The notes beneath the pieces were generated by a model. It did no database searches. It worked only from the letters and a program-made list of their open reading frames with translations, and was not told the origin of the DNA. Position numbers and translations under genes: made by a program. Positions 1 to 7,252 of a DNA stretch of 45,989 bases are shown one piece after another. Origin of the DNA: Defluviitaleaceae bacterium (GTDB lineage: Bacteria > Bacillota_I > Bacilli_A > MOL361 > Turicibacteraceae); contig WRKJ01000099.1 in NCBI GenBank assembly GCA_009778135.1, positions 1 through 45,989 on the forward strand, read 5' to 3'. Every line of letters begins with the position of its first letter. Position 1 is the first letter of the stretch.

Positions 1-64
1 GATGGCAATCGGAATGTTTATTCTCGCATTGCTGACATACATCGATAAAATCAAAAGAAAGTAA
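1..64 (+). CDS. Partial holin-like type I toxin peptide (3' end only)
   Basis: The window opens inside an ORF whose visible part reads MAIGMFILALLTYIDKIKRK and stops at 62-64. A short hydrophobic stretch with a Lys/Arg-rich tail is the pattern of the small holin-like (TxpA/BsrG-type) toxins of low-GC Gram-positives, which act at the membrane and are held in check by an antisense RNA. The ATG at 2-4 is probably internal, because family members usually have about 10 more residues. The 3' region fits such a module: an inverted repeat (58-67 with 87-96) just after the stop and a terminator hairpin at 142-173. An antisense RNA could be read from the minus strand here, but I did not identify its promoter. 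It could instead be the tail of another small membrane peptide. Confidence 0.5.
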   Translation, partial: MAIGMFILALLTYIDKIKRK

Positions 65-141
65 CGTCTTAACTTTGGCAGGTTAACGTTACTTTCACTG
101 TAATTATATAACTTTGCTACCGTCTTAATCGGTATCTGTGA

Positions 142-180
142 GAGCCAATTGTTGTTTCCGCAACAGTTGGCTCGCTTTTT
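142..180 (+). terminator. Rho-independent terminator after the holin-like peptide
   Basis: A 13-bp stem (142-154 with 161-173, one G-U pair) closes a short TTTCCG loop and is followed by GCTTTTTATT. It ends the toxin-like transcript. A second, weaker inverted repeat (AAAGTAACGT at 58-67 with ACGTTACTTT at 87-96) lies right behind the stop codon. Confidence 0.75.
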
Positions 181-313
181 ATTATATGACAATTATATCA
201 TGATCATACGCGTTTGTAAATATTCAAATGCCAAGTTTTTTAAACTTTTTTGACACTTGAATTTTTACAAAACAAATGTATCTGCCTATACCACGCTTAG
301 AAAATTCTGATTT

Positions 314-640
314 TTAATTTATACTCACTGTCACTTCAGCAGGTATCCAGCCAGTTATTTCCTCTTCATTAGTTGCGATGAACCAAGCATAAGCAATTTC
401 TTTCACCTCAAGAATATCATCAACTTTTTGAACTAACTCAGTAGGATTATAATCTCGTGTTAATTTTCCATCACTCACATAATGTTTCGGAATATAAGTC
501 GCATAACCATTTATTTCACAACCCCACCAGTTTAAGAAATGAGTACAGATTTCTTTATCAATTTTTTTAACCTCAGTTCCTTTTAGAAATGTTGGAAATT
601 TACCTTCTCCAAGATGATTAGCAATAACTTTTACTTTCAT
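314..640 (-). CDS. Conserved small protein, SH3-like fold likely
   Basis: 108 residues, acidic, with no signal peptide or membrane segment. Its two halves look alike in layout: GKFPTFLKGTEVKKI followed by NGYATYIPKHYV, then NPTELV, DILEVKEIAYAWFIA and TGWIPAEVTVSI. A turn of the type G-x-x-V...W-x-P is usual in SH3-like barrels, so one or two variant SH3 domains are likely (inference). There are two adjacent ATGs (643 and 640). The AAGGCGG site sits six bases from the second and only three from the first, so 640 is preferred. No neighbour suggests a role; it stands alone between the toxin-like peptide and the sulfur operon. Function unknown. Confidence 0.65.
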   Translation of the reverse strand: MKVKVIANHLGEGKFPTFLKGTEVKKIDKEICTHFLNWWGCEINGYATYIPKHYVSDGKLTRDYNPTELVQKVDDILEVKEIAYAWFIATNEEEITGWIPAEVTVSIN

Positions 641-685
641 CATTTACCGCCTTTCTTTTCATTGATAATTTTTGTCATAGTTGAA

Positions 686-781
686 CTATTTTAATTCCTT
701 GTACCACGCCAAACGCCAATCAATAATTTTAAATCCTTTTCTCGCTTTCAGATAAATTCGTCCGATATTAGGGAGTTTCAT
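686..781 (-). CDS. Possible 31-residue ORF of unknown function
   Basis: An ATG at 781 opens a 31-codon frame beginning MKLPNIGRIYLKARKG and ending IDWRLAWYKELK. It lies 12 bases after the YeeE stop codon on the same strand. It is basic and aromatic-rich, but I see no convincing ribosome binding site. It may be the last cistron of the sulfur operon, a gene relic, or chance. Confidence 0.2.
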   Translation of the reverse strand: MKLPNIGRIYLKARKGFKIIDWRLAWYKELK

Positions 782-793
782 TTTTTTAGCAGT

Positions 794-1324
794 TCATAAA
801 CCCATTTTTTCAAAAAATTTCATTAGTAACACAAAACCGATAATAATGAATGGCATCGCAATCAAATTAGATACACCGATCACATCATCAAGCCCAATGT
901 TCCCCAAATTACCCCATGTTAGGACAGTGCGTTGTAAAAAGTCAAAGCTACGACTAAACAACATCCCACCGACTAACATACCGCCAATGGCAAAGATGGC
1001 ATGAAATCTTCCTTCTCCCAATGCACCCATGGAAGTTCCGGGACATAAACCGGTTAAAGCCCAACCGACGCCAAATAAAGCAGCACCGATGAGAATGGCA
1101 CCCACATTCATCGGGCGATGTGCTAAATTTAAAACATTAAAATGACTTAACACAACAATGCCGACCATTCCCACTGAAATAGACGTGAGCATAAATTTTA
1201 AGACAGACATATCCTTTAATAAAAGCATGCCAACTTGTTTTTCAAAGCGGATAAGTCCGCCCCTTTGGATGATGAAACCAAAAACAATACCTGTTGCCAA
1301 TCCAAGCATTTGTTCGATACTCAT
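794..1324 (-). CDS. YeeE/YedE-family sulfur transporter, second half-size subunit
   Basis: 176 residues, with about four or five membrane segments. It carries the family signature TGLCPGTSMGALGEG (about residues 90-105), the Cys-containing loop that in YeeE/TsuA-type proteins lines the path for thiosulfate or a related sulfur compound. Full-length TsuA-like proteins are about 330-350 residues with two such motifs. Here the two halves are separate genes, each with one motif, so a heterodimer is likely. The start overlaps the stop of the preceding half (1321-1324), implying coupled translation. Substrate by inference: thiosulfate, sulfide or persulfide. Confidence 0.85.
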   Translation of the reverse strand: MSIEQMLGLATGIVFGFIIQRGGLIRFEKQVGMLLLKDMSVLKFMLTSISVGMVGIVVLSHFNVLNLAHRPMNVGAILIGAALFGVGWALTGLCPGTSMGALGEGRFHAIFAIGGMLVGGMLFSRSFDFLQRTVLTWGNLGNIGLDDVIGVSNLIAMPFIIIGFVLLMKFFEKMGL

Positions 1325-1854
1325 GCTTTGACACCTCTCTTCTTATACATGATTTGTGCAATGAGCGCACCAAAAACGAAAAAGATAAACAACGCCATGA
1401 AACCACTTACCGATAACTGCATGAAACCACTAATGCCATGACCACTCGGACAACCGCCGGCTAGTCTGGCACCATACATCGCAAATATGCCACCGATGAA
1501 GGCAAAAAGACCACGTTTAGCGACAGAGTTACCATATCGTTCTTTCCATATCGGGGGAATAAATTCAATTTTAAAGGTTTTATTTGAAAGAGATGAAATC
1601 AATGCGCCAATCGTAATCCCAATAACCAGCATAAATTGCCAATCAACACGTAGTCCGATTTGGCTGTAATAGGTTGATTCATAAACAGTTTCGCCTAAAA
1701 AAAGTCGTTCAATCAATGCTGCGGCCCGAACAAACGTTGTTGACGTACCAAGAAAGTTGGTTCTTCCTAATAAATAAGTCGTAGCCAGTGTTGATAAAAT
1801 AGCTAATACACCAAGTGCCGCTCCTAACAGATAAATATTTTTATTTGTTTTCAT
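1321..1854 (-). CDS. YeeE/YedE-family sulfur transporter, first half-size subunit
   Basis: 177 residues. There is an N-terminal membrane segment (about residues 8-28), further hydrophobic segments, and the Cys motif AGGCPSGHGISGF (about 132-144) with the CP-x-G core typical of YeeE/YedE proteins. A clear AGGAGG site lies upstream of the ATG at 1854. It is the third gene of the operon rhodanese, ArsR, YeeE, YeeE, and its stop overlaps the start of the partner subunit. By context it moves an inorganic sulfur species handled by the co-transcribed rhodanese. The exact substrate and direction cannot be read from sequence. Confidence 0.85.
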   Translation of the reverse strand: MKTNKNIYLLGAALGVLAILSTLATTYLLGRTNFLGTSTTFVRAAALIERLFLGETVYESTYYSQIGLRVDWQFMLVIGITIGALISSLSNKTFKIEFIPPIWKERYGNSVAKRGLFAFIGGIFAMYGARLAGGCPSGHGISGFMQLSVSGFMALFIFFVFGALIAQIMYKKRGVKA

Positions 1855-1882
1855 TTGTTAATACCTCCTAAAATCAAATAGG

Positions 1883-2167
1883 TTAAAATAAAGCACGAAT
1901 TAATTGAATGACCGCTTCATTTTCCACCCGATAAATCATTTCTACACCAACCCTTTGCGTTGCCACAATTTTAGCCTGCTTTAATTTCGCTAAATGTTGG
2001 GAGATGGTTGGTTGTGGTTGTTTTAGGCACTGTTGCATCGCGCTCACATTGCATCCGCCTTTTTCAATTAATCCTCTTACGATGCACAGGCGAGTCGGAT
2101 GGCCTAAAATTTTTAATAATTGCGCTTCTTCTTCAAAATCGTCACTCGTATAAGCAAATTCATTCAT
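1883..2167 (-). CDS. ArsR-family repressor of the sulfur operon
   Basis: 94 residues. It has a winged helix-turn-helix: ILGHPTRLCIVRGL, then QPQPTISQHLAKLKQAKIV (recognition helix) and a beta wing ending in MIYRV. Three cysteines lie in the N-terminal half (in RLC, GGC and QQC). Thiol-based persulfide sensors of this family (BigR, SqrR, YgaV) also use a cysteine in the matching helix. Their second cysteine usually lies near the C-terminus, which is absent here, so the sensing pair would differ (inference). The start at 2167 is chosen because AAAGGAAG lies seven bases upstream; the longer frame from 2185 would translate that binding site. The gene follows rhodanese after 14 bases and probably represses its own promoter at 2593-2632. 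Confidence 0.88.
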   Translation of the reverse strand: MNEFAYTSDDFEEEAQLLKILGHPTRLCIVRGLIEKGGCNVSAMQQCLKQPQPTISQHLAKLKQAKIVATQRVGVEMIYRVENEAVIQLIRALF

Positions 2168-2181
2168 TTGACTTCTTCCTT

Positions 2182-2571
2182 TCAATAAACGATACCGTAA
2201 GGCCAGTTGCTCATCGCGCCCATGTCGTAAACATGGGTATAACCTAAATTCGTTAATAGACGTATCGCCTGAGAACTTCTAAATCCTGTTTGACAGTAAA
2301 GCACAATCAACGTATCTTTCGCAGGAAATTGCGCAACGATTAATGTTTCTATTTGATTAAGGGGCAAGTTTAACGCCCCTTCAATATGTCCACTTGTAAA
2401 TTCTGAAGGACTTCTGACATCAATCAATGCGGCACCTTCTTCAACCACTAAAACTTCTGCCCTTTCCTCCGAAACATGTTGCCCGCCAATTGGAACAAAA
2501 CGGGATACAAAAACGCCTGAAATAATTAAAATAACTAAAATCATTTGCCAATGTTGCTTCACATCTTGCAT
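2182..2571 (-). CDS. Membrane-anchored rhodanese domain protein
   Basis: 129 residues. One N-terminal membrane segment (about residues 9-29, ILVILIISGVFVSRFV) is followed by a single rhodanese domain. Landmarks are ALIDVRSPSEFTSGHIEGALNLPL and the active-site loop YCQTGFRSSQA, whose Cys would carry the persulfide in sulfur transfer. First gene of the operon; AAGGAG lies eight bases before the ATG at 2571. With the YeeE pair it suggests uptake of a sulfur compound and transfer of its sulfane sulfur at the membrane. Whether the domain faces in or out cannot be decided from the short N-terminus. Confidence 0.88.
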   Translation of the reverse strand: MQDVKQHWQMILVILIISGVFVSRFVPIGGQHVSEERAEVLVVEEGAALIDVRSPSEFTSGHIEGALNLPLNQIETLIVAQFPAKDTLIVLYCQTGFRSSQAIRLLTNLGYTHVYDMGAMSNWPYGIVY

Positions 2572-2592
2572 CGTACTAACACTCCTTAAACT

Positions 2593-2632
2593 ATGATATT
2601 CATATATTACAATAATTGAATATCATTGTCAA
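2593..2632 (-). promoter_or_regulatory. Sigma-A promoter with overlapping ArsR-type operator
   Basis: On the minus strand, TTGACA (2627-2632), a 17-bp spacer and TAATAT (2604-2609) form a near-consensus promoter ahead of rhodanese. A perfect 10-bp inverted repeat, ATGATATTCA (2593-2602) and TGAATATCAT (2617-2626), covers the -10 box and the spacer. This is where an ArsR-family repressor would block RNA polymerase. Confidence 0.8.
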
Positions 2633-2754
2633 GCTTTTTCTCAATTGACATTGGCCTTAACGCTGGCAATGATCAATTTAAGCTTGCTCCAAAGCGAACT
2701 TATACGCTTGTACGAGTTGAGCTGATATGTTTGCTTCTAGATCAATACGACTGG

Positions 2755-2792
2755 GGTGCTTTTAACTGTTTCAGAAAATTAAAGCACCTTTT
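2755..2792 (+). terminator. Hairpin with T-tract upstream of the GLUG protein
   Basis: GGTGCTTTTAA and TTAAAGCACC pair across a short loop (2755-2788) and TTTT follows. No gene was recognised upstream on this strand from 2633, so it may end a short RNA or attenuate the transcript of the next gene. Confidence 0.5.
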
Positions 2793-2816
2793 GGCTCGCT
2801 TGGCATAGGATATAGC

Positions 2817-2831
2817 GTGACATCTTGTCAC
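2817..2831. promoter_or_regulatory. Perfect palindrome, possible operator
   Basis: GTGACA-TCT-TGTCAC is a perfect 6-3-6 inverted repeat 34 bases before the start of the GLUG protein gene. It is too short to act as a terminator and may be a protein-binding site. No specific regulator can be named. Confidence 0.3.
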
Positions 2832-2865
2832 ACAAACATATTTAAAACGAAAAGGAGTTAAAAAT

Positions 2866-4647
2866 ATGTTGAAAAAAGTAGTCTTTACCACAGTTATTCT
2901 AGCCTCATTGATAGGGGGGATTTTCGCATTATCAGCACCCGTTCAAGCTGAGGATGTGGATCTGTCGACCATTGATACGGCGCTTGATGAAAAAGCATGG
3001 GTTGAATTTTTCGAAGAACATGACGTGTTAGATGAAAAAGCATGGGTTGAATTTTTCGCAGAATATGACGACGTGTTAAGTGTCGAAGCCACCGAGCACC
3101 TCATGGCTACGCCACGAGCGGTCGTTATGATTTCAACACCTGCGCAATTTGCTGATTTTTTAAATGGTAATCTCGGAAATGATGGGGACACCGTTATTTT
3201 AACAGCCAACATTAATATGGCAAACCATTCACCGCTTCTAGGTAGAACTTATTTTGATGGCGTAATCATCGGCCTTTTTGGCAATACCATTAGCAATTTG
3301 ACCATTGAAGGTCCTGGGCTCATCCACGAGTCAGAGAATCTTTCTTTCTTAAACTTAACCTTTACGAACTTACAAGTTAATAACTCACAAGATCCTGATT
3401 ATTTACCAACAGGTGGATTAGTGGGTACGATGCCTGAGGCATCAGGTTATATTTTATTTGATTCCATCACCATTGATGCAGCGTCTTCTGTCATCGGTCG
3501 CACCGCTACTGGTGGTTTTGTGGGAACTGTATCAAGTTCAGCTTATTGGGATTGGAGTACTGGCACATGGGTTGGAAATACGTATGAATTTCACATCATC
3601 AACAGTACCAATCAAGCAGATGTACGATCACTTGAAGGACATGCAGGCGGTTTTGTTGCTGACATATGGAATGCGCTCTCTGTTACATTGCAAAACGTTG
3701 TCAATGAAGGCACCATTGTCGGTTACTTTGAAGCAGGCGGAATTGCGGCGTCTCTCCAGACTATGTGGTGGTTGGGTGATGAGCGTTTAAGCTTGTTTCA
3801 AGTTGACAACCACGGCGATGTAACCAGCAATTACAGTATGGCCGCAGGGATTGCTGCCATGGGAGCAGCTAGGCTATCGTTAGAATTTGTCACGAACACG
3901 GGCACCATTGTCGGTCGAGAGGATGCAAGTGGCATTGGCCAAATCAGTGGCGGTGAGGTTGACATGTTTGACATCCTTAACACGGGAGATGTATCAGGTG
4001 ACATGTCAGCAGCTGGTGGTGTTTCAAGCTGGCTTCATGGAGATACCCTGTTGATGGTTAGCGTGATTAACGAAGGTGTGATTACCACTTCTGCTGATGG
4101 ATGGTATGGCAACAGTATGGTCGGGGGCATTGCTGGTTATTTAGAGGCATCGACTTTCACTGGCATTGAGCTTGAAAACCATGGCACTATTATCGCAGGT
4201 CGACTGCGCGAATATGGTCATGAAGGCGCAGGCGGTCTCATTGGTTATGTGGGTTGGGCGATGAATTTTTCACTCACTAACGCTTTAAATACTGGATCGG
4301 TGACAGCTTATGGCGAAGCCGGCGGTTTGATTGGTTTGCTTGAAGGGGTTCATAATGGCTTAGTGATGAGCAGTCTCAATACAGGCGCTGTTTCTAGCCA
4401 TTACGAAAATGCTGGGGGCATTGTCGGTGTCATAAGATGGAATACGACCGTGACCATTCAGGATACGATCAATAGCGGTAATGTGACGGCTTACAACGGT
4501 GCTGGGGGCATTGCTGGTGCTATTTTAGGTACTGATCTGGTGAGAATGAGACGTTGTACGAATTCAGGCGCGATCTCTTCACAGAACAACCTTTCAGGTC
4601 CATTTTATGGGGATACTGATGGCTACTCGACGATTAGTATTATTTAA
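2866..4647 (+). CDS. Secreted GLUG-repeat surface protein
   Basis: 593 residues. The signal peptide is MLKKVVFTTVILASLIGGIF with likely cleavage after VQA (about residue 28). An acidic segment follows that contains a tandem duplication of LDEKAWVEFF (about 40-68). The rest is a long run of Gly-rich units of about 40 residues such as GGLVGT, AGGFVAD, AGGIAAS and AGGLIGLL, each followed by a strand with N-x-G (NTGTIV, NHGDV, NSGNV). These are GLUG-type repeats, expected to fold as a right-handed beta-helix. There is no LPxTG motif, membrane anchor or catalytic motif. It is monocistronic: AAAGGAG lies seven bases before the ATG and a terminator follows. Likely an extracellular adhesin or matrix protein (inference). 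Confidence 0.8.
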   Translation: MLKKVVFTTVILASLIGGIFALSAPVQAEDVDLSTIDTALDEKAWVEFFEEHDVLDEKAWVEFFAEYDDVLSVEATEHLMATPRAVVMISTPAQFADFLNGNLGNDGDTVILTANINMANHSPLLGRTYFDGVIIGLFGNTISNLTIEGPGLIHESENLSFLNLTFTNLQVNNSQDPDYLPTGGLVGTMPEASGYILFDSITIDAASSVIGRTATGGFVGTVSSSAYWDWSTGTWVGNTYEFHIINSTNQADVRSLEGHAGGFVADIWNALSVTLQNVVNEGTIVGYFEAGGIAASLQTMWWLGDERLSLFQVDNHGDVTSNYSMAAGIAAMGAARLSLEFVTNTGTIVGREDASGIGQISGGEVDMFDILNTGDVSGDMSAAGGVSSWLHGDTLLMVSVINEGVITTSADGWYGNSMVGGIAGYLEASTFTGIELENHGTIIAGRLREYGHEGAGGLIGYVGWAMNFSLTNALNTGSVTAYGEAGGLIGLLEGVHNGLVMSSLNTGAVSSHYENAGGIVGVIRWNTTVTIQDTINSGNVTAYNGAGGIAGAILGTDLVRMRRCTNSGAISSQNNLSGPFYGDTDGYSTISII

Positions 4648-4682
4648 CACCTAACAGACAAACGTATTACTTCCATAACGAT

Positions 4683-4725
4683 CTCCAATCTGCTCGGTTT
4701 TTACCCACAGGTTGGAGGTTTTTTT
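4683..4725 (+). terminator. Terminator of the GLUG protein gene
   Basis: A 10-bp stem, CTCCAATCTG with CAGGTTGGAG (one G-U pair, 4683-4717), is followed by GTTTTTTT. It lies 35 bases after the stop codon. Confidence 0.85.
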
Positions 4726-4879
4726 CGCTTATAGGTAAAATGCGACGAAAATTGATGCGTTTTCTTATCTGACTCATCAAAAAAGCATGCATCAAAACGA
4801 CTGTCAACCTTGATGACTGATCAACGCCGTCTATGATACACCACTTTCATCCTATTTTCTAGTGCGAAGCAGCAGCAGT

Positions 4880-5290
4880 CTACTTGTCTAATGCAATGGA
4901 CATCACCACATCTGCAGCATTTCCTTGAAACGATGCCCGACCCCCTACTGCTTCAAATCCAAGTAGTTCAAATAAGGTGCCAACTTCTTGACTAGGTATT
5001 TGAGCCGTCAGTTTTTTGATGCCTTTTTCATAGGCCTTTTTATAAAGCTCAAAAAACATCTCGACGATGATGTCAACGCCTGCAACACGAGCATCGTAAA
5101 GCAAATAACGAATCATCCCCAAATCGTCATGTGATTCATAAGACACCATCCCTACGACTTCAAGTCCGTCTTTGATCAAGACCGAGCGTTTGATGATTTC
5201 CATTTCTGGCTGACGATGCGCCTGAACTTTTCTAATGAAATGGATAACGCTTGCTTCATCAGGTTGTGTATAGCCTTCAACTTTTAACAT
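4880..5290 (-). CDS. GNAT-like acetyltransferase-fold protein
   Basis: 136 residues, cytoplasmic. The layout fits a small GNAT domain: VVGMVSYESHD (beta-2/3), GMIRYLLYDARV (beta-4), a long helix with ELYKKAYEKGIKKLTAQI, then VGTLFELLGFEAVGG, which resembles the C-terminal 'lyekLGF' end of acetyltransferases. The usual Q/R-x-x-G-x-G/A acetyl-CoA loop is not clear, so the protein may be degenerate or bind a different ligand. It lies 57 bases behind mgtE on the same strand and is probably read from the same Mg2+-controlled transcript. AAGGGGG lies about ten bases before the ATG. Substrate unknown. Confidence 0.6.
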   Translation of the reverse strand: MLKVEGYTQPDEASVIHFIRKVQAHRQPEMEIIKRSVLIKDGLEVVGMVSYESHDDLGMIRYLLYDARVAGVDIIVEMFFELYKKAYEKGIKKLTAQIPSQEVGTLFELLGFEAVGGRASFQGNAADVVMSIALDK

Positions 5291-5347
5291 ATAGAAAAAT
5301 CCCCCTTGATCAATGCTATGCTCAAAGGAGCCTTTTTATACCAACCC

Positions 5348-6724
5348 TTAATAAATCAAGTGACCCAGTAGCCAACTTACTAACAGAAAGTAAATGGTTA
5401 ATCCTGTAATATCTTTAATCGACGTGATCAAAGGTCCTGTTCCAGTTGCTTGATCAAGTTTTAGCTTAATGAGGACATACGGAATAACAAAGCCTAAAAA
5501 GGCAGCCAGTGTCATCGTCATCATTAAAGAAAGGGCTAAGGCAATGCTCAGACCCATGATCCCATGAAGCATGTAAGCAATGACGCCTGTTACTGTTCCT
5601 GCGATGGCGCCTAAACTTAAACCAACACCTACTTCTTTCACAATATGCTTCCAAATACTGGTTGTTTTAATATGCCCCAAAAGCAAGCCACGGGTAAAAA
5701 TGGTTGACGATTGTGTCCCAATGGTCCCACCCATATCCATAATCACAGGAATAAAGACGGCAACAATGGCAACGGATTCTAATGTTTCTTCAAATGTCCC
5801 AATCACGCCTGCAGCTAAAAAGCCTGCGGCCAAGGTGATGACTAAAAAAGGCAATCTGGCTTTCCAAATTTTCAAATAGCTTCCTTCAATTAGAGTCGCA
5901 CTTCTGGTCGTTTCACTGCTGGTTACATCTCCTCCGACAAGTCCTGCACCTGCTAAAATGTCCTCTGTTGCTTCGTCTTGCAAAATATCCATGGCATCAT
6001 CAAAGGTAATCATCCCCACAAGGCGGTCTTCTTTATCCACAATCGGGACCGCTAGTAAGTTAAGGGTGTGTAACGACGTTGCCACTTCTTCTTGGTCAGT
6101 ACCTGTATGGAAACTGGCCACATTTGAATCCATGATGTCAACAATTTGGTCTTGTTCATCCGCAATGAATAAATCACGCAATGAAATAACACCTTCAAGT
6201 TTTCTACTTTCATCGGTGACAAATAACGTGTAAATCGTTTCTTTTTCTTTGGCGATTTTTTTCAACTTTTCCAAAGCTTGACTTGCAGTCCACTCTTTAC
6301 TCAGACGCACATATTCAGGCGTCATTAAACGACCTGCTGTTTCCGGTTCAAAGCCCATTAATAAGTTGACATCTTCACGGTCTTCTTTATTTAAAGATCC
6401 CAACATTCTTTTGGCAACACCAGCTGGTAATTCATCAAGTAGTTTAACACGATCATCAGGTGCCAGCTCTTTAAAAACGTCGATGGCATCTTTTTCTGTT
6501 AACACTTTAATTAACATTTGTTGATCATGCAAGTCCAATCCTTCAAAGACTTCAAGTGCTAAGTCTTTGTTCAACAGTCGATAAGAAAGGGCTATTTCTT
6601 CATTTGACATTTCATCCATGATGTTGATAATGTCGAGTGCATTCGCCTCATTTAAAACCTTTTTTAAGCCATTTACTTCTTTTGCTTTGAGGTGAGTCAA
6701 AACAGCTTCTTTGAAATTGATCAT
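5348..6724 (-). CDS. mgtE: Magnesium transporter MgtE
   Basis: 458 residues, the usual length. The N-terminal superhelical domain (about 1-125) holds the repeated pattern VFKELAPDDRVKLLDELP. Two CBS domains follow (about 135-250, with GVISLRDLFIAD and VPIVDKEDRLVGMITFDD). The membrane part from about 285 holds five segments and the conserved pore region PVIMDMGGTIGTQSSTIFTRGL. MgtE is a homodimeric Mg2+ channel in which cytosolic Mg2+ bound at the N/CBS domains closes the pore. An M-box riboswitch and terminator precede the gene, so it should be expressed when Mg2+ is scarce. GGAGGT lies eight bases before the ATG. Confidence 0.97.
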   Translation of the reverse strand: MINFKEAVLTHLKAKEVNGLKKVLNEANALDIINIMDEMSNEEIALSYRLLNKDLALEVFEGLDLHDQQMLIKVLTEKDAIDVFKELAPDDRVKLLDELPAGVAKRMLGSLNKEDREDVNLLMGFEPETAGRLMTPEYVRLSKEWTASQALEKLKKIAKEKETIYTLFVTDESRKLEGVISLRDLFIADEQDQIVDIMDSNVASFHTGTDQEEVATSLHTLNLLAVPIVDKEDRLVGMITFDDAMDILQDEATEDILAGAGLVGGDVTSSETTRSATLIEGSYLKIWKARLPFLVITLAAGFLAAGVIGTFEETLESVAIVAVFIPVIMDMGGTIGTQSSTIFTRGLLLGHIKTTSIWKHIVKEVGVGLSLGAIAGTVTGVIAYMLHGIMGLSIALALSLMMTMTLAAFLGFVIPYVLIKLKLDQATGTGPLITSIKDITGLTIYFLLVSWLLGHLIY

Positions 6725-6853
6725 CTTCAGTTACCTCCGATTTTTTAGTCTGCTTCTTATTGCTCATTTGATGGCATCCCCGCCTGGAAGGTTCATCCAT
6801 GTTGACCCACCTCTCTTTCTTTTTTGATGTGACTTAAACATGAGCTAAACTTG

Positions 6854-6884
6854 AAAAAAGACAACTCAAAAGGGAGTTGTCTTT
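6854..6884 (-). terminator. Expression-platform terminator of the M-box riboswitch
   Basis: On the minus strand AAAGACAACTC and GAGTTGTCTTT form an 11-bp perfect stem (6857-6884) with a six-base loop and a T-tract. It sits between the M-box aptamer and mgtE, where Mg2+-bound aptamer would favour termination. Confidence 0.85.
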
Positions 6885-6904
6885 CACACACCTTTATCTC
6901 TTTA

Positions 6905-7115
6905 CACGCATAAAAAGATAAATCAACGTCCTCCTCGTCTGAGTTTAAGCACTAGAAGACGTAATTTCTTACAAAATAGCTACCTTATCCAAAGCCTTAA
7001 TCCGACCTCAGCTGTTCTACCCATTGGCATCTCTCGATATTTTTGGGCAGTAGCCTGTGTTCTCCTAGGAGCCGCACCTAACAAGTTATTCAATTTTCAA
7101 ATCTTTACCGTCAGC
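6905..7115 (-). promoter_or_regulatory. M-box (ykoK) Mg2+ riboswitch upstream of mgtE
   Basis: Read on the minus strand, the conserved M-box blocks appear in order: GTTAGGTGCGGCTCCT (7083-7068), ACAGGCTACTGCCC, ATCGAGAGATGCCAATGGGT (the L5 segment ending near 7017), a GGATAAGGTAGC segment, and a downstream segment with CTCAGACGAGGAGG near 6930. These match the aptamer known upstream of Mg2+ transport genes in Bacillota. The aptamer is followed by a terminator at 6857-6884 and then mgtE. The outer limits given are approximate. Confidence 0.92.
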
Positions 7116-7252
7116 TAATATATCACAAATCGGGAATAATTGCAATAAGAAAACGTTTTTTATAAAAAATTAATGACTTGCTATTCCACATGCTTAGGCT
7201 CATCTCATGTGATGACATCATCGATTGCAGATTTTTAGTGTTCATGTGTCGC

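Noticed and set aside
2626-2808. 60-codon plus-strand ORF upstream of the GLUG protein
   Set aside because: No ribosome binding site, it runs through the ArsR-type promoter region and a terminator hairpin, and its product has no family features.
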